64,000 bases of DNA from Porphyromonadaceae bacterium UBA4277 (GTDB lineage: Bacteria > Bacteroidota > Bacteroidia > Bacteroidales > Muribaculaceae): NCBI GenBank assembly GCA_002395965.1, contig DGVT01000052.1, positions 875 to 64,874 on the forward strand, read 5' to 3'. The notes below the pieces were generated by a model. That model was not told the origin of the DNA. It was given only the letters and a program-made list of their open reading frames with translations, and ran no database searches. The position numbers and the translations under genes are program-made. Position 1 is the first letter of the stretch, and each line of letters starts with the position of its first letter. Positions 1 to 8,640 of this stretch are shown here, in pieces.

Positions 1-160
1 CGCATCGCGACTCATTCATAATTCATAATTGCTGCGTGCGCCAGCCCTACTTCACGCTTATAGCTTTTTAATTTCGCTGGTTGCAGTTCGGCGAATATAA
101 ATTCATTATTCATGCACTTAGATTAAAAATTGTTAACAGTGTAAAGATTTCGCTTATATA

Positions 161-195
161 TTATTGCAAAATATCGCGATTTGATATAAATTTGC
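161..195 (+). promoter_or_regulatory. Bacteroidetes-type promoter, left edge
   Basis: A -7 element TAAATTTG lies at 187-194, followed by C, with a TTATTG -33-like element at 161-166 about 20 bp upstream. This matches the primary sigma factor promoter of Bacteroidetes (TTTG, 19-21 bp, TAnnTTTG). Transcription would start near 200, directly in front of the small ORF at 206 and the terminator at 310-341. Confidence 0.5.
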
Positions 196-205
196 ATCGA
201 TTTTC

Positions 206-307
206 ATGGTAAACACATCAAATCGAAAGCCAGTCGTTGTGACAACGGCTGCGAGTTTCGTTAAATTGAAGGTTTATGTTAATGGTATTAGAAGGTTAAT
301 TAGTTAA
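206..307 (+). CDS. Possible 33-residue small protein or small-RNA unit
   Basis: An ATG at 206 opens a 33-codon frame (begins MVNTSNRKPVVVTT, ends RRLIS) that stops at 305-307, two bases before a strong intrinsic terminator. A promoter sits just upstream, so the predicted transcript is only about 140 nt, nearly leaderless and fills the space between promoter and terminator. The peptide is basic with a hydrophobic middle, and I do not recognise it. The unit could equally be a non-coding RNA whose ORF is accidental. Support is the arrangement of signals, not homology. Confidence 0.35.
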   Translation: MVNTSNRKPVVVTTAASFVKLKVYVNGIRRLIS

Positions 308-309
308 GC

Positions 310-341
310 AATCCCCGGCGGTGACGTCGAGGATTTTTTTG
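310..341 (+). terminator. Intrinsic terminator of the short left-edge unit
   Basis: The hairpin arms are 310-320 and 325-335, with one C-A mismatch and a GTGA (GNRA-type) tetraloop at 321-324, followed directly by a T run (334-340). This is a classical Rho-independent terminator. Confidence 0.75.
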
Positions 342-342
342 T

Positions 343-590
343 TTCCTGACATGGGAGTGATGAGCAGTCATGAGCAGCGATAAGGATCTGAGTACTGGCT
401 CGATGAGGCGCGATAGGAAACAATGAGGCACGATGTAGCACGATAAGGGCGTAATAAGGGCTCGAAAATGGAGCGATGGTCCACAATGGGATGGTGGTGA
501 GGAGCCGGGGGCTGGCATGGTGGTGGGTGATTGTCGTTATTTAGGATTGGGAATGCTCAGGGGTTGCGGTGTGGTTTTTCTCGGAGTTAA
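343..590. other. Noncoding G/A-rich spacer with quasi-periodic GATRAG-like words
   Basis: The plus strand carries loosely repeated words of the type cgataagg, cgatgagg and caatgagg between 376 and 460. Frames crossing it show no plausible protein. I see no RNA gene in it. Confidence 0.4.
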
Positions 591-623
591 TTTCTTATTG
601 TTGTCCATTATTATTAATTTTGC
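591..623 (+). promoter_or_regulatory. Promoter of murI
   Basis: TAATTTTG at 615-622 followed by C, with a TTTC -33-like element at 591-594 and 20 bp spacing. The expected start point near 629 gives a leader of about 11 nt to the ATG at 640. It rules out the in-frame ATG at 517 as the murI start. Confidence 0.6.
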
Positions 624-639
624 ACCACGAAAAAAAGGG

Positions 640-1488
640 ATGCAAACAATGGCAATGAATACTGAAGACATAAAGGGTCCGATAGGCGTGTTTGACTCAG
701 GATTTGGCGGCTTGTCGATACTGCGCGACATACGCAAGCAGCTGCCACACTACGACTATCTGTTTCTTGGCGACAATGCGCGTGCGCCCTATGGTGTGCG
801 CTCGTTCCAGATTGTGTATGAGTTCACGCTCGAGGCTGTGAAGTATCTGTTTGCCCAGGGTTGCCCGCTGGTGATATTAGCCTGCAACACCGCCAGTGCA
901 AAGGCCCTGCGCACCATCCAGCAGCGCGACCTGCCCGTGCTGGATGCCACGAGGCGTGTGCTGGGAGTGATACGCCCCACCGTCGAGGCCGTCGGCTCGC
1001 TCACGCAGAGCGGGCACATAGGCGTGTTCGGCACACCTGGCACCATTCAAAGCAACTCCTACGAGATCGAAATTCACAAGCTCTTTCCGTCCTACGTCGT
1101 CCACGGTCATGCGTGCCCCATGTGGGTGCCACTGGTGGAGAACAGGGAATATGACGGCGACGGAGCCGACTACTTCGTTAAAAAAGACGTGGATGCCCTG
1201 CTGAGCCTTGACCGCAGCATCGACACCGTGATATTGGGCTGCACCCACTACCCGCTATTGCGCAAGAAGATAGAGCAATACACCCCCCGGGATGTGAACC
1301 TTGTGGCCCAGGGCGAAATCGTGGCCAGGAGCCTTGAAGACTACCTTTGCCGGCATCCCGAGATGGAGACCCGGCTGCAAAAGGGCGGCAGCTGCCGCTA
1401 CCTCACCACCGAAGACGCATCGAGGTTCTCGGCCACGGCCAGCATCTTCACCGGCGAGCACGTGAAGGCCGAGCACATAGTCCTGTGA
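640..1488 (+). CDS. murI: Glutamate racemase
   Basis: MurI converts L-glutamate to D-glutamate in the cytoplasm for addition to UDP-MurNAc-L-Ala in peptidoglycan precursor synthesis. The 282-residue product has the two halves of the Asp/Glu racemase fold: DSGFGGLS from residue 19, the first catalytic cysteine in LACNTASA (C82), and the second in LGCTHYP (C201). The length is normal for the family. An in-frame ATG at 517 would add 41 hydrophobic, unrelated residues and lies upstream of the promoter at 591-623, so I take 640; ATGs at 649 and 655 are also possible. It stands alone on the plus strand and converges on a small TPR gene. Confidence 0.95.
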   Translation: MQTMAMNTEDIKGPIGVFDSGFGGLSILRDIRKQLPHYDYLFLGDNARAPYGVRSFQIVYEFTLEAVKYLFAQGCPLVILACNTASAKALRTIQQRDLPVLDATRRVLGVIRPTVEAVGSLTQSGHIGVFGTPGTIQSNSYEIEIHKLFPSYVVHGHACPMWVPLVENREYDGDGADYFVKKDVDALLSLDRSIDTVILGCTHYPLLRKKIEQYTPRDVNLVAQGEIVARSLEDYLCRHPEMETRLQKGGSCRYLTTEDASRFSATASIFTGEHVKAEHIVL

Positions 1489-1506
1489 CGCAGCGGCTTG
1501 CGGTTC

Positions 1507-1788
1507 TCAGGGGTTATACAGGTCGTGGTCGTAGAAGTTGAGTATCTCCTGTATTGTGCGATAGGCCTGTGCAGCCGGACCGTCGGGCTGCAGTTCCATA
1601 GCCTCGAGATAGCTGTTCATGGCCATGCGCATGTCACCCTTCTGCCGGTAGGCATTACCGCGCAGATAATAGGCCTGTGCCAGGACATCGCTATCGGCTT
1701 GCGATGCCGCCAGCTCATCGACCGATGCAACGACCTCGTCGGGCCGGCTATCGTCGAGCATTTTCTTTATCTCTGATATATTTTTCAT
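1507..1788 (-). CDS. Small TPR protein
   Basis: A 93-residue soluble protein without a signal peptide. Residues about 35-72 form a TPR unit (AQAYYLRGNAYRQKGDMRMA followed by a second helix ending LQP), and the tail ends in NFYDHDLYNP. Small single-TPR proteins with this kind of aromatic tail are common in Bacteroidales, but their role is not known to me; TPRs bind other proteins. Its 3' end faces murI across an 18 bp gap, and its start faces the divergent TerB-like gene. Confidence 0.75.
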   Translation of the reverse strand: MKNISEIKKMLDDSRPDEVVASVDELAASQADSDVLAQAYYLRGNAYRQKGDMRMAMNSYLEAMELQPDGPAAQAYRTIQEILNFYDHDLYNP

Positions 1789-1906
1789 AGTTCATTGTGA
1801 ATTATTTCTGCACAAAATTACGCAAATCTTTGATATTACATCCGCCTTTGTTCAATAGAAAATCAAATTCTTCATGCCTTGGGCTTCACAAATCGGGATT
1901 TTTGCT

Positions 1907-1914
1907 TAAATTTG
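1907..1914 (+). promoter_or_regulatory. -7 element before the TerB-like gene
   Basis: TAAATTTG followed by C, 19 bp before the ATG at 1933. I see no clean -33 partner at the right distance. The position supports 1933 over the in-frame ATG at 1879. Confidence 0.45.
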
Positions 1915-1932
1915 CACAAAATCAAAAACGTT

Positions 1933-2295
1933 ATGGACAATAAACGACTGGGACAAATCAAGAATCTGATCATGCTGTCGCTTGCCGACGGACGCGCTTC
2001 TGAAAGCGAACTCGCCCTCATTGCAGCGATAGCCTCACGCGAAGAGCTCACACAAGACGAACTTGACCACTTAATCAGCCATCCCGATGAAGTGAGAATC
2101 GAGCTTCCTGAAGCCGAAGCCGACAAGCTTCGCTACATCGAAGACATGGTCTCGCTCATGATGATAGACGGTGAGCTCACCGACCAAGAGCTCGCCATGT
2201 GCAAGCTATATGCCATCGCGCTGGGCTATGAATCGACCACGGTCGAGAAGATAGTGCTCGACATAGCCGATCGCCTAAGCGAAGGCCAGGATTAA
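1933..2295 (+). CDS. TerB-like (tellurite-resistance B family) small protein
   Basis: A 120-residue helical cytoplasmic protein. Two similar acidic motifs, DGRASESE near the N-terminus and DGELTDQE in the second half, are the paired Asp/Glu motifs of the TerB-like helical fold, which are thought to bind divalent metal. Bacteroidetes carry such stand-alone proteins with unknown function; a true tellurite role is not implied because no other ter gene is present. The start at 1933 (MDNKRLGQ) is chosen because the promoter element at 1907 lies inside the longer frame. Its last 21 bases overlap the convergent transporter gene on the other strand. Confidence 0.7.
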   Translation: MDNKRLGQIKNLIMLSLADGRASESELALIAAIASREELTQDELDHLISHPDEVRIELPEAEADKLRYIEDMVSLMMIDGELTDQELAMCKLYAIALGYESTTVEKIVLDIADRLSEGQD

Positions 2296-3951
2296 GATTT
2301 GCGCTGAAATCACCCTCAGGAACATCGTGAGCGGGTAAACCGTAGAGTAGGCAACCGATGGTGCATCGTTGCCGGCCGTCTTGTTGGCATAGGACAATGC
2401 CGGCGGATCGGTCGTGGCACCGGCCACAAGCCCCATGAGCGTGCAATAGTTGAGCTTGAATTTTCCGCGGGCAAGCGTCACGACAATCATCAGTGGCAAG
2501 AAGGTGATTATGAAGCCATAAAGCACCCAGTGCAAGCCCCGTGAGTTGAACACCGTGCTTGCAAAATCGCCTCCGGCAGCCAGCCCCACCGATGCCAGGA
2601 ACAGGCATATGCCCAGTTCGCGAAGCAGAAGATTAGCACTGGAGCTGGTGTAGGTCACCAGTTTTATCTTGTAACCGTAGCGGCCCAGCAAAATTGCCAC
2701 AATGAGCGGCCCGCCTGCAAGGCCCAGCTTCACGGGCACCGATATGCCCGGTATGACCAGTGGAATGCTTCCCACCAATATTCCCATAAATATTCCGATA
2801 AACATTGTGAACATATTGGGCTCGTTGAGTCGCTTCATCGAGTTGCCCAACTTTTCGGCCAGCCGGTTGATGTCGTCGATGTTGCCCACGGCGGTCAAGC
2901 GGTCGCCCACCTGGAGGCTGAGGTTAGGGCTCGCCATCAAGTCCAGTCCTGCCCTATTGACGCGCGTCACGTTCAACTTGAAGCCATTGCGCAGCCGCAA
3001 CGACCCCAGTTTGCGCCCCGAGAGCTCGCTCTTGGTCACCACGATGCGACGGCTCACCACCGGCGCCGGGTCGGCCTCCCAGTTCATTTCCACCTGCGGC
3101 CCGATAAAAGCGTCAAACACTTCGCGGTCCTGCACCGACATCACTATCAACAGCAAGTCGTTCTCTTCGATCACAGTCTCACTCTTGGGTATCACCACCT
3201 CGCCGCTTGCCTTCTTGATGCGCGAAATCACAAAGTTGTGATCGATGATTGAGTGCAGGCGCTGAATAGTCCTGTTGAAAATGAGCTTATTAGTCACTTG
3301 GTAAGTAACCACATGCGGCTGAAGCTGCGACTGGGTGTTTTCGTCTTCAATAGTCTTCGACTCATTATCGACATTGATGCCGAAGATAATCTTCACAAGA
3401 ATCATCGACAAGATTATGCCCACCACGCCCAGCGGATAGGCTGCAGCATAGCCCATCGACATCGACTCGTTGATGGACTGCGCCGCGTCGCCCTGTGTCT
3501 CGATCACCGTCTGCTGTGCGGCACCAAGCCCGGGCGTATTGGTCACGGCCCCCGACAAGATTCCCACCATGTCGGTTATCGACACGCCATCAACCACATA
3601 ACTAATTACAAGCGCCACGGCCACATTCAGCACAATCAGCAGCACAGCCAGGCCGTTGAGCGTCATGCCCCCTTCCTTAAACGAAGAAAAGAACGATGGT
3701 CCCACTTGAAGTCCTATCGAGAAAATGAACAAAATCAGTCCGAACTCCTGAATGAACTTCAACGTGTTAGGGTCGATAACCAACCCCAAATGGCCGGCAA
3801 AAATGCCTACAAACAACACAAACGTGGCTCCGAGCGACACACCGGCAATCTTCACCTTACCCAAGATCACTCCAATAGCCACCACAAGCGAATAAATGAA
3901 AATAGAGTGAGCAACACTACTTCCTGAAAACAGATCAATCAGCCAATTCAT
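2275..3951 (-). CDS. AspT/YidE-type membrane transporter with two TrkA-C domains
   Basis: A 558-residue inner-membrane protein of the aspartate-alanine exchanger (AAEX, YidE/AspT duplication) family. The first membrane block (residues about 1-190) and the second (about 385-558) are hydrophobic repeats of the same fold, with GAVTNTPGL in one and GATTDPPAL in the other. Between them are two RCK_C/TrkA-C ligand-binding domains (about 215-290 and 300-375). Members exchange aspartate/alanine or move dicarboxylates; the substrate here cannot be read from sequence. It follows the phosphatase gene by 21 bp and probably ends the operon; its 3' end overlaps the TerB-like gene tail to tail. Confidence 0.85.
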   Translation of the reverse strand: MNWLIDLFSGSSVAHSIFIYSLVVAIGVILGKVKIAGVSLGATFVLFVGIFAGHLGLVIDPNTLKFIQEFGLILFIFSIGLQVGPSFFSSFKEGGMTLNGLAVLLIVLNVAVALVISYVVDGVSITDMVGILSGAVTNTPGLGAAQQTVIETQGDAAQSINESMSMGYAAAYPLGVVGIILSMILVKIIFGINVDNESKTIEDENTQSQLQPHVVTYQVTNKLIFNRTIQRLHSIIDHNFVISRIKKASGEVVIPKSETVIEENDLLLIVMSVQDREVFDAFIGPQVEMNWEADPAPVVSRRIVVTKSELSGRKLGSLRLRNGFKLNVTRVNRAGLDLMASPNLSLQVGDRLTAVGNIDDINRLAEKLGNSMKRLNEPNMFTMFIGIFMGILVGSIPLVIPGISVPVKLGLAGGPLIVAILLGRYGYKIKLVTYTSSSANLLLRELGICLFLASVGLAAGGDFASTVFNSRGLHWVLYGFIITFLPLMIVVTLARGKFKLNYCTLMGLVAGATTDPPALSYANKTAGNDAPSVAYSTVYPLTMFLRVISAQILILAFA

Positions 3952-3972
3952 GATATTACGTTAACAGAAACC

Positions 3973-4623
3973 TTACAAAATAAAATTCAGAATATCGAGC
4001 GGGTTGTGAATAATATTGTTGGCATGATACTCAACAAGTTCTTTCTCGGGACGAAATCCCCATGTCACACCCACCGAGTCGATGCATGCCCGTCGTGCTG
4101 TTTCCATGTCCACGCCCGAGTCGCCCACATAGAGCACCTGTGCTTTCGGCACCTTAGCCTTAGCAAGAATGGCAAACACAATCGAAGGGTCGGGTTTCAC
4201 ATTCACGCCCTCACGCTGACCCTCGACAGCCACAAAGTCCACGTCGGGGAAGAAATGTGAAATAATGGTCTCGGTTGCCGATTGATATTTATTAGAAGCC
4301 ACTGCAATGCGCACACCCTGTGCAGTGAGGTCGGCCAGCAGGTCGTCGATGCCATTATATGGCTTTGTGTAATCGCAGTAGTGCTCATCATAGTATGAGC
4401 GAAAATCCTTCAGCAACTGCGAGATGGTGTCATCGGTGCGATGCTCCTCGGGCAGTACACGAGTAATCAGTTTCTTCACCCCATTGCCCACAAAGAAACG
4501 ATAGCTTGCTATCGTGTGAGTGGGAAAACCGTTTTTCTCCAGGGCATAGTTGGCTGCGTGCCCCAGGTCCTCAATCGTGTTAAGCAATGTGCCGTCGAGG
4601 TCGAATATAATAAGTTTTTTCAT
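3973..4623 (-). CDS. gph: HAD-superfamily phosphatase, probably phosphoglycolate phosphatase
   Basis: A 216-residue cytoplasmic HAD hydrolase. Motif I is DLDGTLLNT at residues 9-17 (nucleophile Asp9), motif II is the Ser of VASNKYQS, motif III the Lys of VKPDPS, and motif IV GDSGVDMETA. A helical type-1 cap lies between motifs I and II. This order and length match Gph, which removes phosphate from 2-phosphoglycolate formed during DNA repair; PpaX-like or sugar-phosphate phosphatases are the alternative. It lies 15 bp after tamL and 21 bp before the transporter, so it is probably co-transcribed with both. Confidence 0.8.
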   Translation of the reverse strand: MKKLIIFDLDGTLLNTIEDLGHAANYALEKNGFPTHTIASYRFFVGNGVKKLITRVLPEEHRTDDTISQLLKDFRSYYDEHYCDYTKPYNGIDDLLADLTAQGVRIAVASNKYQSATETIISHFFPDVDFVAVEGQREGVNVKPDPSIVFAILAKAKVPKAQVLYVGDSGVDMETARRACIDSVGVTWGFRPEKELVEYHANNIIHNPLDILNFIL

Positions 4624-4638
4624 GTTGTATTAAATTAA

Positions 4639-6996
4639 TTAAAATGGATAACCTACCGAGAAATGGAACTCGCTGTCGCGCTTGAAGCGCGGGTGCAGCA
4701 GCGGCCAGTGTTCCTCGCCGCTTGCCGGATTGTGCGCCTTCATGCCCATATCGACGCGCAACAGGAAATAAGTGAAATCAAGCCTGATGCCGATGCCGTA
4801 GGCCGCCGCCAACTGCTCATAGAATTTGTTGAACTTAAACACTCCTCCTGGTTGGTCTTCATAGGAGCGAATGGTCCATATGTTGCCCACATCGATAAAA
4901 GCTCCCAGCTCTATTACCCAGAATAGTTTAGCCCTGTATTCAATATTTGCATCAAAGCGAATGTCGCCGCACTGGTAAATGAAACGATTCATCGATGCCG
5001 ACGCCCCAAAGCTGCCCGGTCCCAGCGAGCGCACGCCCCACCCTCTCACGCCATTGGCACCACCGGCATAGAAGCGCTTTTCAAACGGCAGCACCGTGCT
5101 GTTGCCATAAGGCACCGCAATGCCGGCACCCACGTGCACGGCAAGCGAGTTGCGAGAGTCGAAATAGTGGGTTAACGAATAGTCACCCTCAACTTTCACA
5201 TATTGTGAGTAGCGTATGCCGAACACCTTATAGCTGTCGTCGGCCTCATGATGCTGCCCGGTAATCTTGGAAATTCCATAGAGGAGATTGCCGGCGGTCT
5301 CGGCCGCTGCACGCCATGTATAGACATTACGCTGGAAACTTGATGACAACAGCGTGCTGGGACGCTTGTTTGTCTTATAGAAGCTATAGCCCATGCGCAT
5401 GATGAAGTGGTTCTCATAGGAGTAGCGCAAAAGCGGATTGGCAATGCTGTCGAGGAAGTTGGAACGGCTTTTGGGCAGATACACATAGTTGAGGTCGAGC
5501 AGGTTGTAGGTGTGTCGCATGGTGTTCTGACGCTCACTCCACACATATCGCCATGCCGCACCGGCTATGATGCGCGTGTATTCTGGCCGCTCCTGATAGT
5601 TGAAACTCGTGGCAAGCTCGGTACTGGCAAGTATTTTTTTCTTAAAATCGCTTTTAAGGAATGGGAACTTAAACTTCGGGTAGGTTATGCCCACCTCGGC
5701 GGCATATTCCGAATAGTTATTATTTATAAGGCCACTCAAGTCGCCCGAAAGGCTTTCATAGCTCATTCTGAATTTAGCATTGAGCAATTCCGAGCCCTTC
5801 ATGAGATTTCGGTGCTTATAATCAAGGCCTATGCCGAAGCCCAAGTCCCCCTCGCTATTAGTGCCCTCAAGCGAAACACTTACAGCTTGCGACTTGTCGC
5901 GCTGCATCAGCACGAAGGCATCAAGCCATATCTTGCCGTCGATCATTCCCACCGGCCTGACGTCGATATTGATAAACTTCACGATGCCCAGCCTGCTCAA
6001 TGCACGATAAGTGCGATTGATGTTGTCGGCCTTGTAAACCTGCCCTGGCTTGATGTAATTACACTCCTCGATCACGCTGCTTCTGAGGTAGTTATTCTTT
6101 GCGTCATAAAGTATTGTCAAGTCGCCATAGTGTGTAGTATCGCCGGCCACATAGCCGTCGTGCATGACTATGGGGTCATAGTTGGTCACATACACCACGT
6201 TTCGCACATAGAATGGCATGTGGGCAGAGTAATAAGGCATGCGTTCGGTGGCCGAGGGCTCGTGCGTATAGAGCGTTACGTCAACAGCATGGCTATTCCG
6301 GGCCGTGTCGGCCGTGAACGATATGTATTCCTTAGAAAAGGCATAATAGCCATGATTTCGCAGATTGTCGGTTATCTGCTGTCGCCAGGCATCTAATTTG
6401 TTGTGATCCAGCAGGTCGCCCACCTTAATGGGGAATGATGCCGAATCGGCAAGGATGACCTGCCGCAGCGTGTCGTTAGGAATATCATAGCTTAACGAAG
6501 AGATATAGTAAGGCACACCCAGAGTGATGTCGTAGTCAACACGAGCCTTGCGCTTGGCCGAGTCGGCATTCACGCGATATGTCACCACATTATTCATGTA
6601 GCCACGGTTGCGCAGTGCCGAGTGCAACTGCCGTGCGCTCGACTCGGTCAACGCCGAGTCGTAAATCACCGGTGGAGTGCCCAAGCGCTGAATCCAGCGG
6701 TTAATCCATCGCGTAGAGTCGTGCCCGCTCAGGTTATACAACGCCAGTTGCAGCTTGAGGCCTCCCAGCACCTTGTGGTTTTCGGTTTGGCGCAGATAAT
6801 TCATTAAATCGGCCTTCGCCAGCGTCTTCGACGAGTCGTCTATATTAATGCGCACGCGGTCAAGCAGCAGTTTTCCCTGCGGCACATGTCGAGTGCTGGA
6901 GCATGACGACACCCCCAGCATCAAGAAGATTAATATAGTCACAATAGCCGCCACACTGGTAGCGGTGTGACGGCTATGATACCTGTCTGATGACAT
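4639..6996 (-). CDS. tamL: TamL, Omp85/BamA-family outer-membrane lipoprotein
   Basis: A 785-residue outer-membrane protein. Residues 1-33 form a lipoprotein signal with lipobox SSC followed by SSTRHVPQGKLLL, which marks the Bacteroidetes TamL variant of TamA. POTRA-like segments follow (about 40-370), then a C-terminal 16-strand Omp85 barrel. The barrel contains GANGVRGWGVRSLGPG, corresponding to the conserved VRGY/F-type motif of loop 6, and ends in an aromatic residue (SVGYPF). With a TamB partner this family inserts proteins or moves lipids at the outer membrane; no tamB is in the window. The start codon directly abuts the stop of the TPR gene (TAA then ATG, no gap), so translation is probably coupled. 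Confidence 0.9.
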   Translation of the reverse strand: MSSDRYHSRHTATSVAAIVTILIFLMLGVSSCSSTRHVPQGKLLLDRVRINIDDSSKTLAKADLMNYLRQTENHKVLGGLKLQLALYNLSGHDSTRWINRWIQRLGTPPVIYDSALTESSARQLHSALRNRGYMNNVVTYRVNADSAKRKARVDYDITLGVPYYISSLSYDIPNDTLRQVILADSASFPIKVGDLLDHNKLDAWRQQITDNLRNHGYYAFSKEYISFTADTARNSHAVDVTLYTHEPSATERMPYYSAHMPFYVRNVVYVTNYDPIVMHDGYVAGDTTHYGDLTILYDAKNNYLRSSVIEECNYIKPGQVYKADNINRTYRALSRLGIVKFINIDVRPVGMIDGKIWLDAFVLMQRDKSQAVSVSLEGTNSEGDLGFGIGLDYKHRNLMKGSELLNAKFRMSYESLSGDLSGLINNNYSEYAAEVGITYPKFKFPFLKSDFKKKILASTELATSFNYQERPEYTRIIAGAAWRYVWSERQNTMRHTYNLLDLNYVYLPKSRSNFLDSIANPLLRYSYENHFIMRMGYSFYKTNKRPSTLLSSSFQRNVYTWRAAAETAGNLLYGISKITGQHHEADDSYKVFGIRYSQYVKVEGDYSLTHYFDSRNSLAVHVGAGIAVPYGNSTVLPFEKRFYAGGANGVRGWGVRSLGPGSFGASASMNRFIYQCGDIRFDANIEYRAKLFWVIELGAFIDVGNIWTIRSYEDQPGGVFKFNKFYEQLAAAYGIGIRLDFTYFLLRVDMGMKAHNPASGEEHWPLLHPRFKRDSEFHFSVGYPF

Positions 6997-8640
6997 TTAG
7001 CGACGTTCCTGGAAATTAGTTTGATTTTGTTCGATCGTTGACTTGAACTCGGCATTGCGGCGCAGTAGTTTCAAGTTCACATAAGGATCTTCATTAATAT
7101 TAATTTCATACAGGCTTCCGTAGCCATTAGCCAACGCACTGCGCAAATATTCCATCGCCTGACGGTTGTCGCCATTGTTTTCGTCACCTATATCGCTAAG
7201 CAACGCAGCTGCATAATAGTACATCTCTCCTCCGGGCAGCACACCCTTTTGCACTATTTCCTTGGCCCATTTGCGGGCGTCTTCGTCACGTCCGAGCTCA
7301 TGCAGGGCAAAGCCTTTGAGATTGTTAAGATCGTTATTAAACGAGCCCACCTTCTCAAAGTCGGCAAGTGCCATGGTCTCATTATTCAGGCGATACTTAT
7401 TAACCCATCCGCGCAGCAGCAATGCCTCGGCATTTGAAGAATTGTTGGCCAGCAAAGTATTAAGGCATGCCAGGGCATCATTGTCCTTATGCTGCTTCAG
7501 CAGGATGCGAGCCTTAGCCATGAGCAGCGACACATTTGACGAGCTCTTGGCTAATGCCTCGTTGAGCACACCTATTGCGGCATCATAGTTGGCGCCACGG
7601 CCACGATATTGGATTATATCAGACTTGAGGGCATAATAGTCCATTTCATCGGGAGCCATTGCAATGGCCTTGTTGATATTATTTAAGGCATCATCCCACT
7701 GAGTGAGCTCACGCTGGCACTGTGCTGCATAATAGTAGATTGAATGATAATCATAGAGGTTGTTAAACATTATGCTCTTCAGGTCGCGCAGTGCCTGACC
7801 ATAATGCTGATGACGCATGGCAATAATGGCTCGCACATAGTAGAACGTTCCCACACGCGGAGCTTTGTCATAGCTGTTGGCCAGTGCATCCATCACGGCA
7901 TCATAGTGGGTGTCGCTCATCTGCACAAGTGCGTTGAGAGCATCACTGCTGTCGGAGCCCACGCTGAGAGCCGAAATCAGGTCTTGTGCTGCAGGCTCAT
8001 ATTGCTGCATCATCATGAGCACGTTTGAGCGATTGATATAAACCTGAGGCTCGGCAGTGAACAGGCTGACTGCACGATCAACATATTCGGCAGCCTTTTC
8101 ATAATTATTGCGCTGCACCTCGATTTGTGCCAGGCCATACATTGCGTCATAGCTCAGAGGATTGTCGCGTAAAATTATGTTATAGTTATGTTCAGATGCA
8201 GCCAAATCGCCCACCTTGTAGCTCACCTTTGCCATCATGTCGATGCATGGCAATGAGTTGGGATTGAGTGCTATTGCCTGACGCAAAGCCTCTATCTCGT
8301 TCTGATAGTCTTCCTTGGCATCATACAGAGTGGCAAGCAGCATGTAGCTGTCGTAGCGCAACTCCTTTTCCTTGTTGGGTATTGCAGCAATAACCATCTT
8401 CGCATCGTCTATAGCCTTGTCATACTCACCATTGTAATACAGCTGGTTGGCACGGGCAAAACGGGTGTTATAATCGCTCGGGTCTTTATCAAGAGCCGAG
8501 TTGTAAACCCCCATTACCGCTTCATTGATACGATTTCTGACACGGATGTCATCATCGGTCATCTGTGCCTTTAACGCCACTGGTGCCACCAATAGCATCA
8601 AGAGCACGACGCACTTAATCAAATTAAAATTTCTCATCAT
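6997..8640 (-). CDS. Exported TPR-repeat protein
   Basis: A 547-residue protein with a signal peptide (residues 1-25, ending APVALKA) and TPR helices through most of the rest, for example YNTRFARANQLYYNGEYDKA at about 57-76. Expected location is the periplasm or the inner face of the outer membrane, as a protein-interaction scaffold. It overlaps kdsA by 4 bp (ATGA) and touches tamL, so the three are translated as one unit. This suggests an envelope-biogenesis role alongside LPS-core sugar synthesis and Omp85 assembly, but no specific function is evident. Confidence 0.8.
   Translation of the reverse strand: MMRNFNLIKCVVLLMLLVAPVALKAQMTDDDIRVRNRINEAVMGVYNSALDKDPSDYNTRFARANQLYYNGEYDKAIDDAKMVIAAIPNKEKELRYDSYMLLATLYDAKEDYQNEIEALRQAIALNPNSLPCIDMMAKVSYKVGDLAASEHNYNIILRDNPLSYDAMYGLAQIEVQRNNYEKAAEYVDRAVSLFTAEPQVYINRSNVLMMMQQYEPAAQDLISALSVGSDSSDALNALVQMSDTHYDAVMDALANSYDKAPRVGTFYYVRAIIAMRHQHYGQALRDLKSIMFNNLYDYHSIYYYAAQCQRELTQWDDALNNINKAIAMAPDEMDYYALKSDIIQYRGRGANYDAAIGVLNEALAKSSSNVSLLMAKARILLKQHKDNDALACLNTLLANNSSNAEALLLRGWVNKYRLNNETMALADFEKVGSFNNDLNNLKGFALHELGRDEDARKWAKEIVQKGVLPGGEMYYYAAALLSDIGDENNGDNRQAMEYLRSALANGYGSLYEININEDPYVNLKLLRRNAEFKSTIEQNQTNFQERR

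Noticed and set aside
517..639. 41-residue N-terminal extension of glutamate racemase
   Set aside because: It is hydrophobic and unlike the family, and the promoter at 591-623 lies inside it, so transcripts would not include it.
1933..2295. Tellurite resistance operon
   Set aside because: Only a single TerB-like domain protein is present; no terC, terD, terE or terZ gene is adjacent.
5407..6396. Long open frame on the plus strand (329 codons)
   Set aside because: It lies fully antisense to tamL, has no promoter or family motif, and is explained by codon bias of the real gene.
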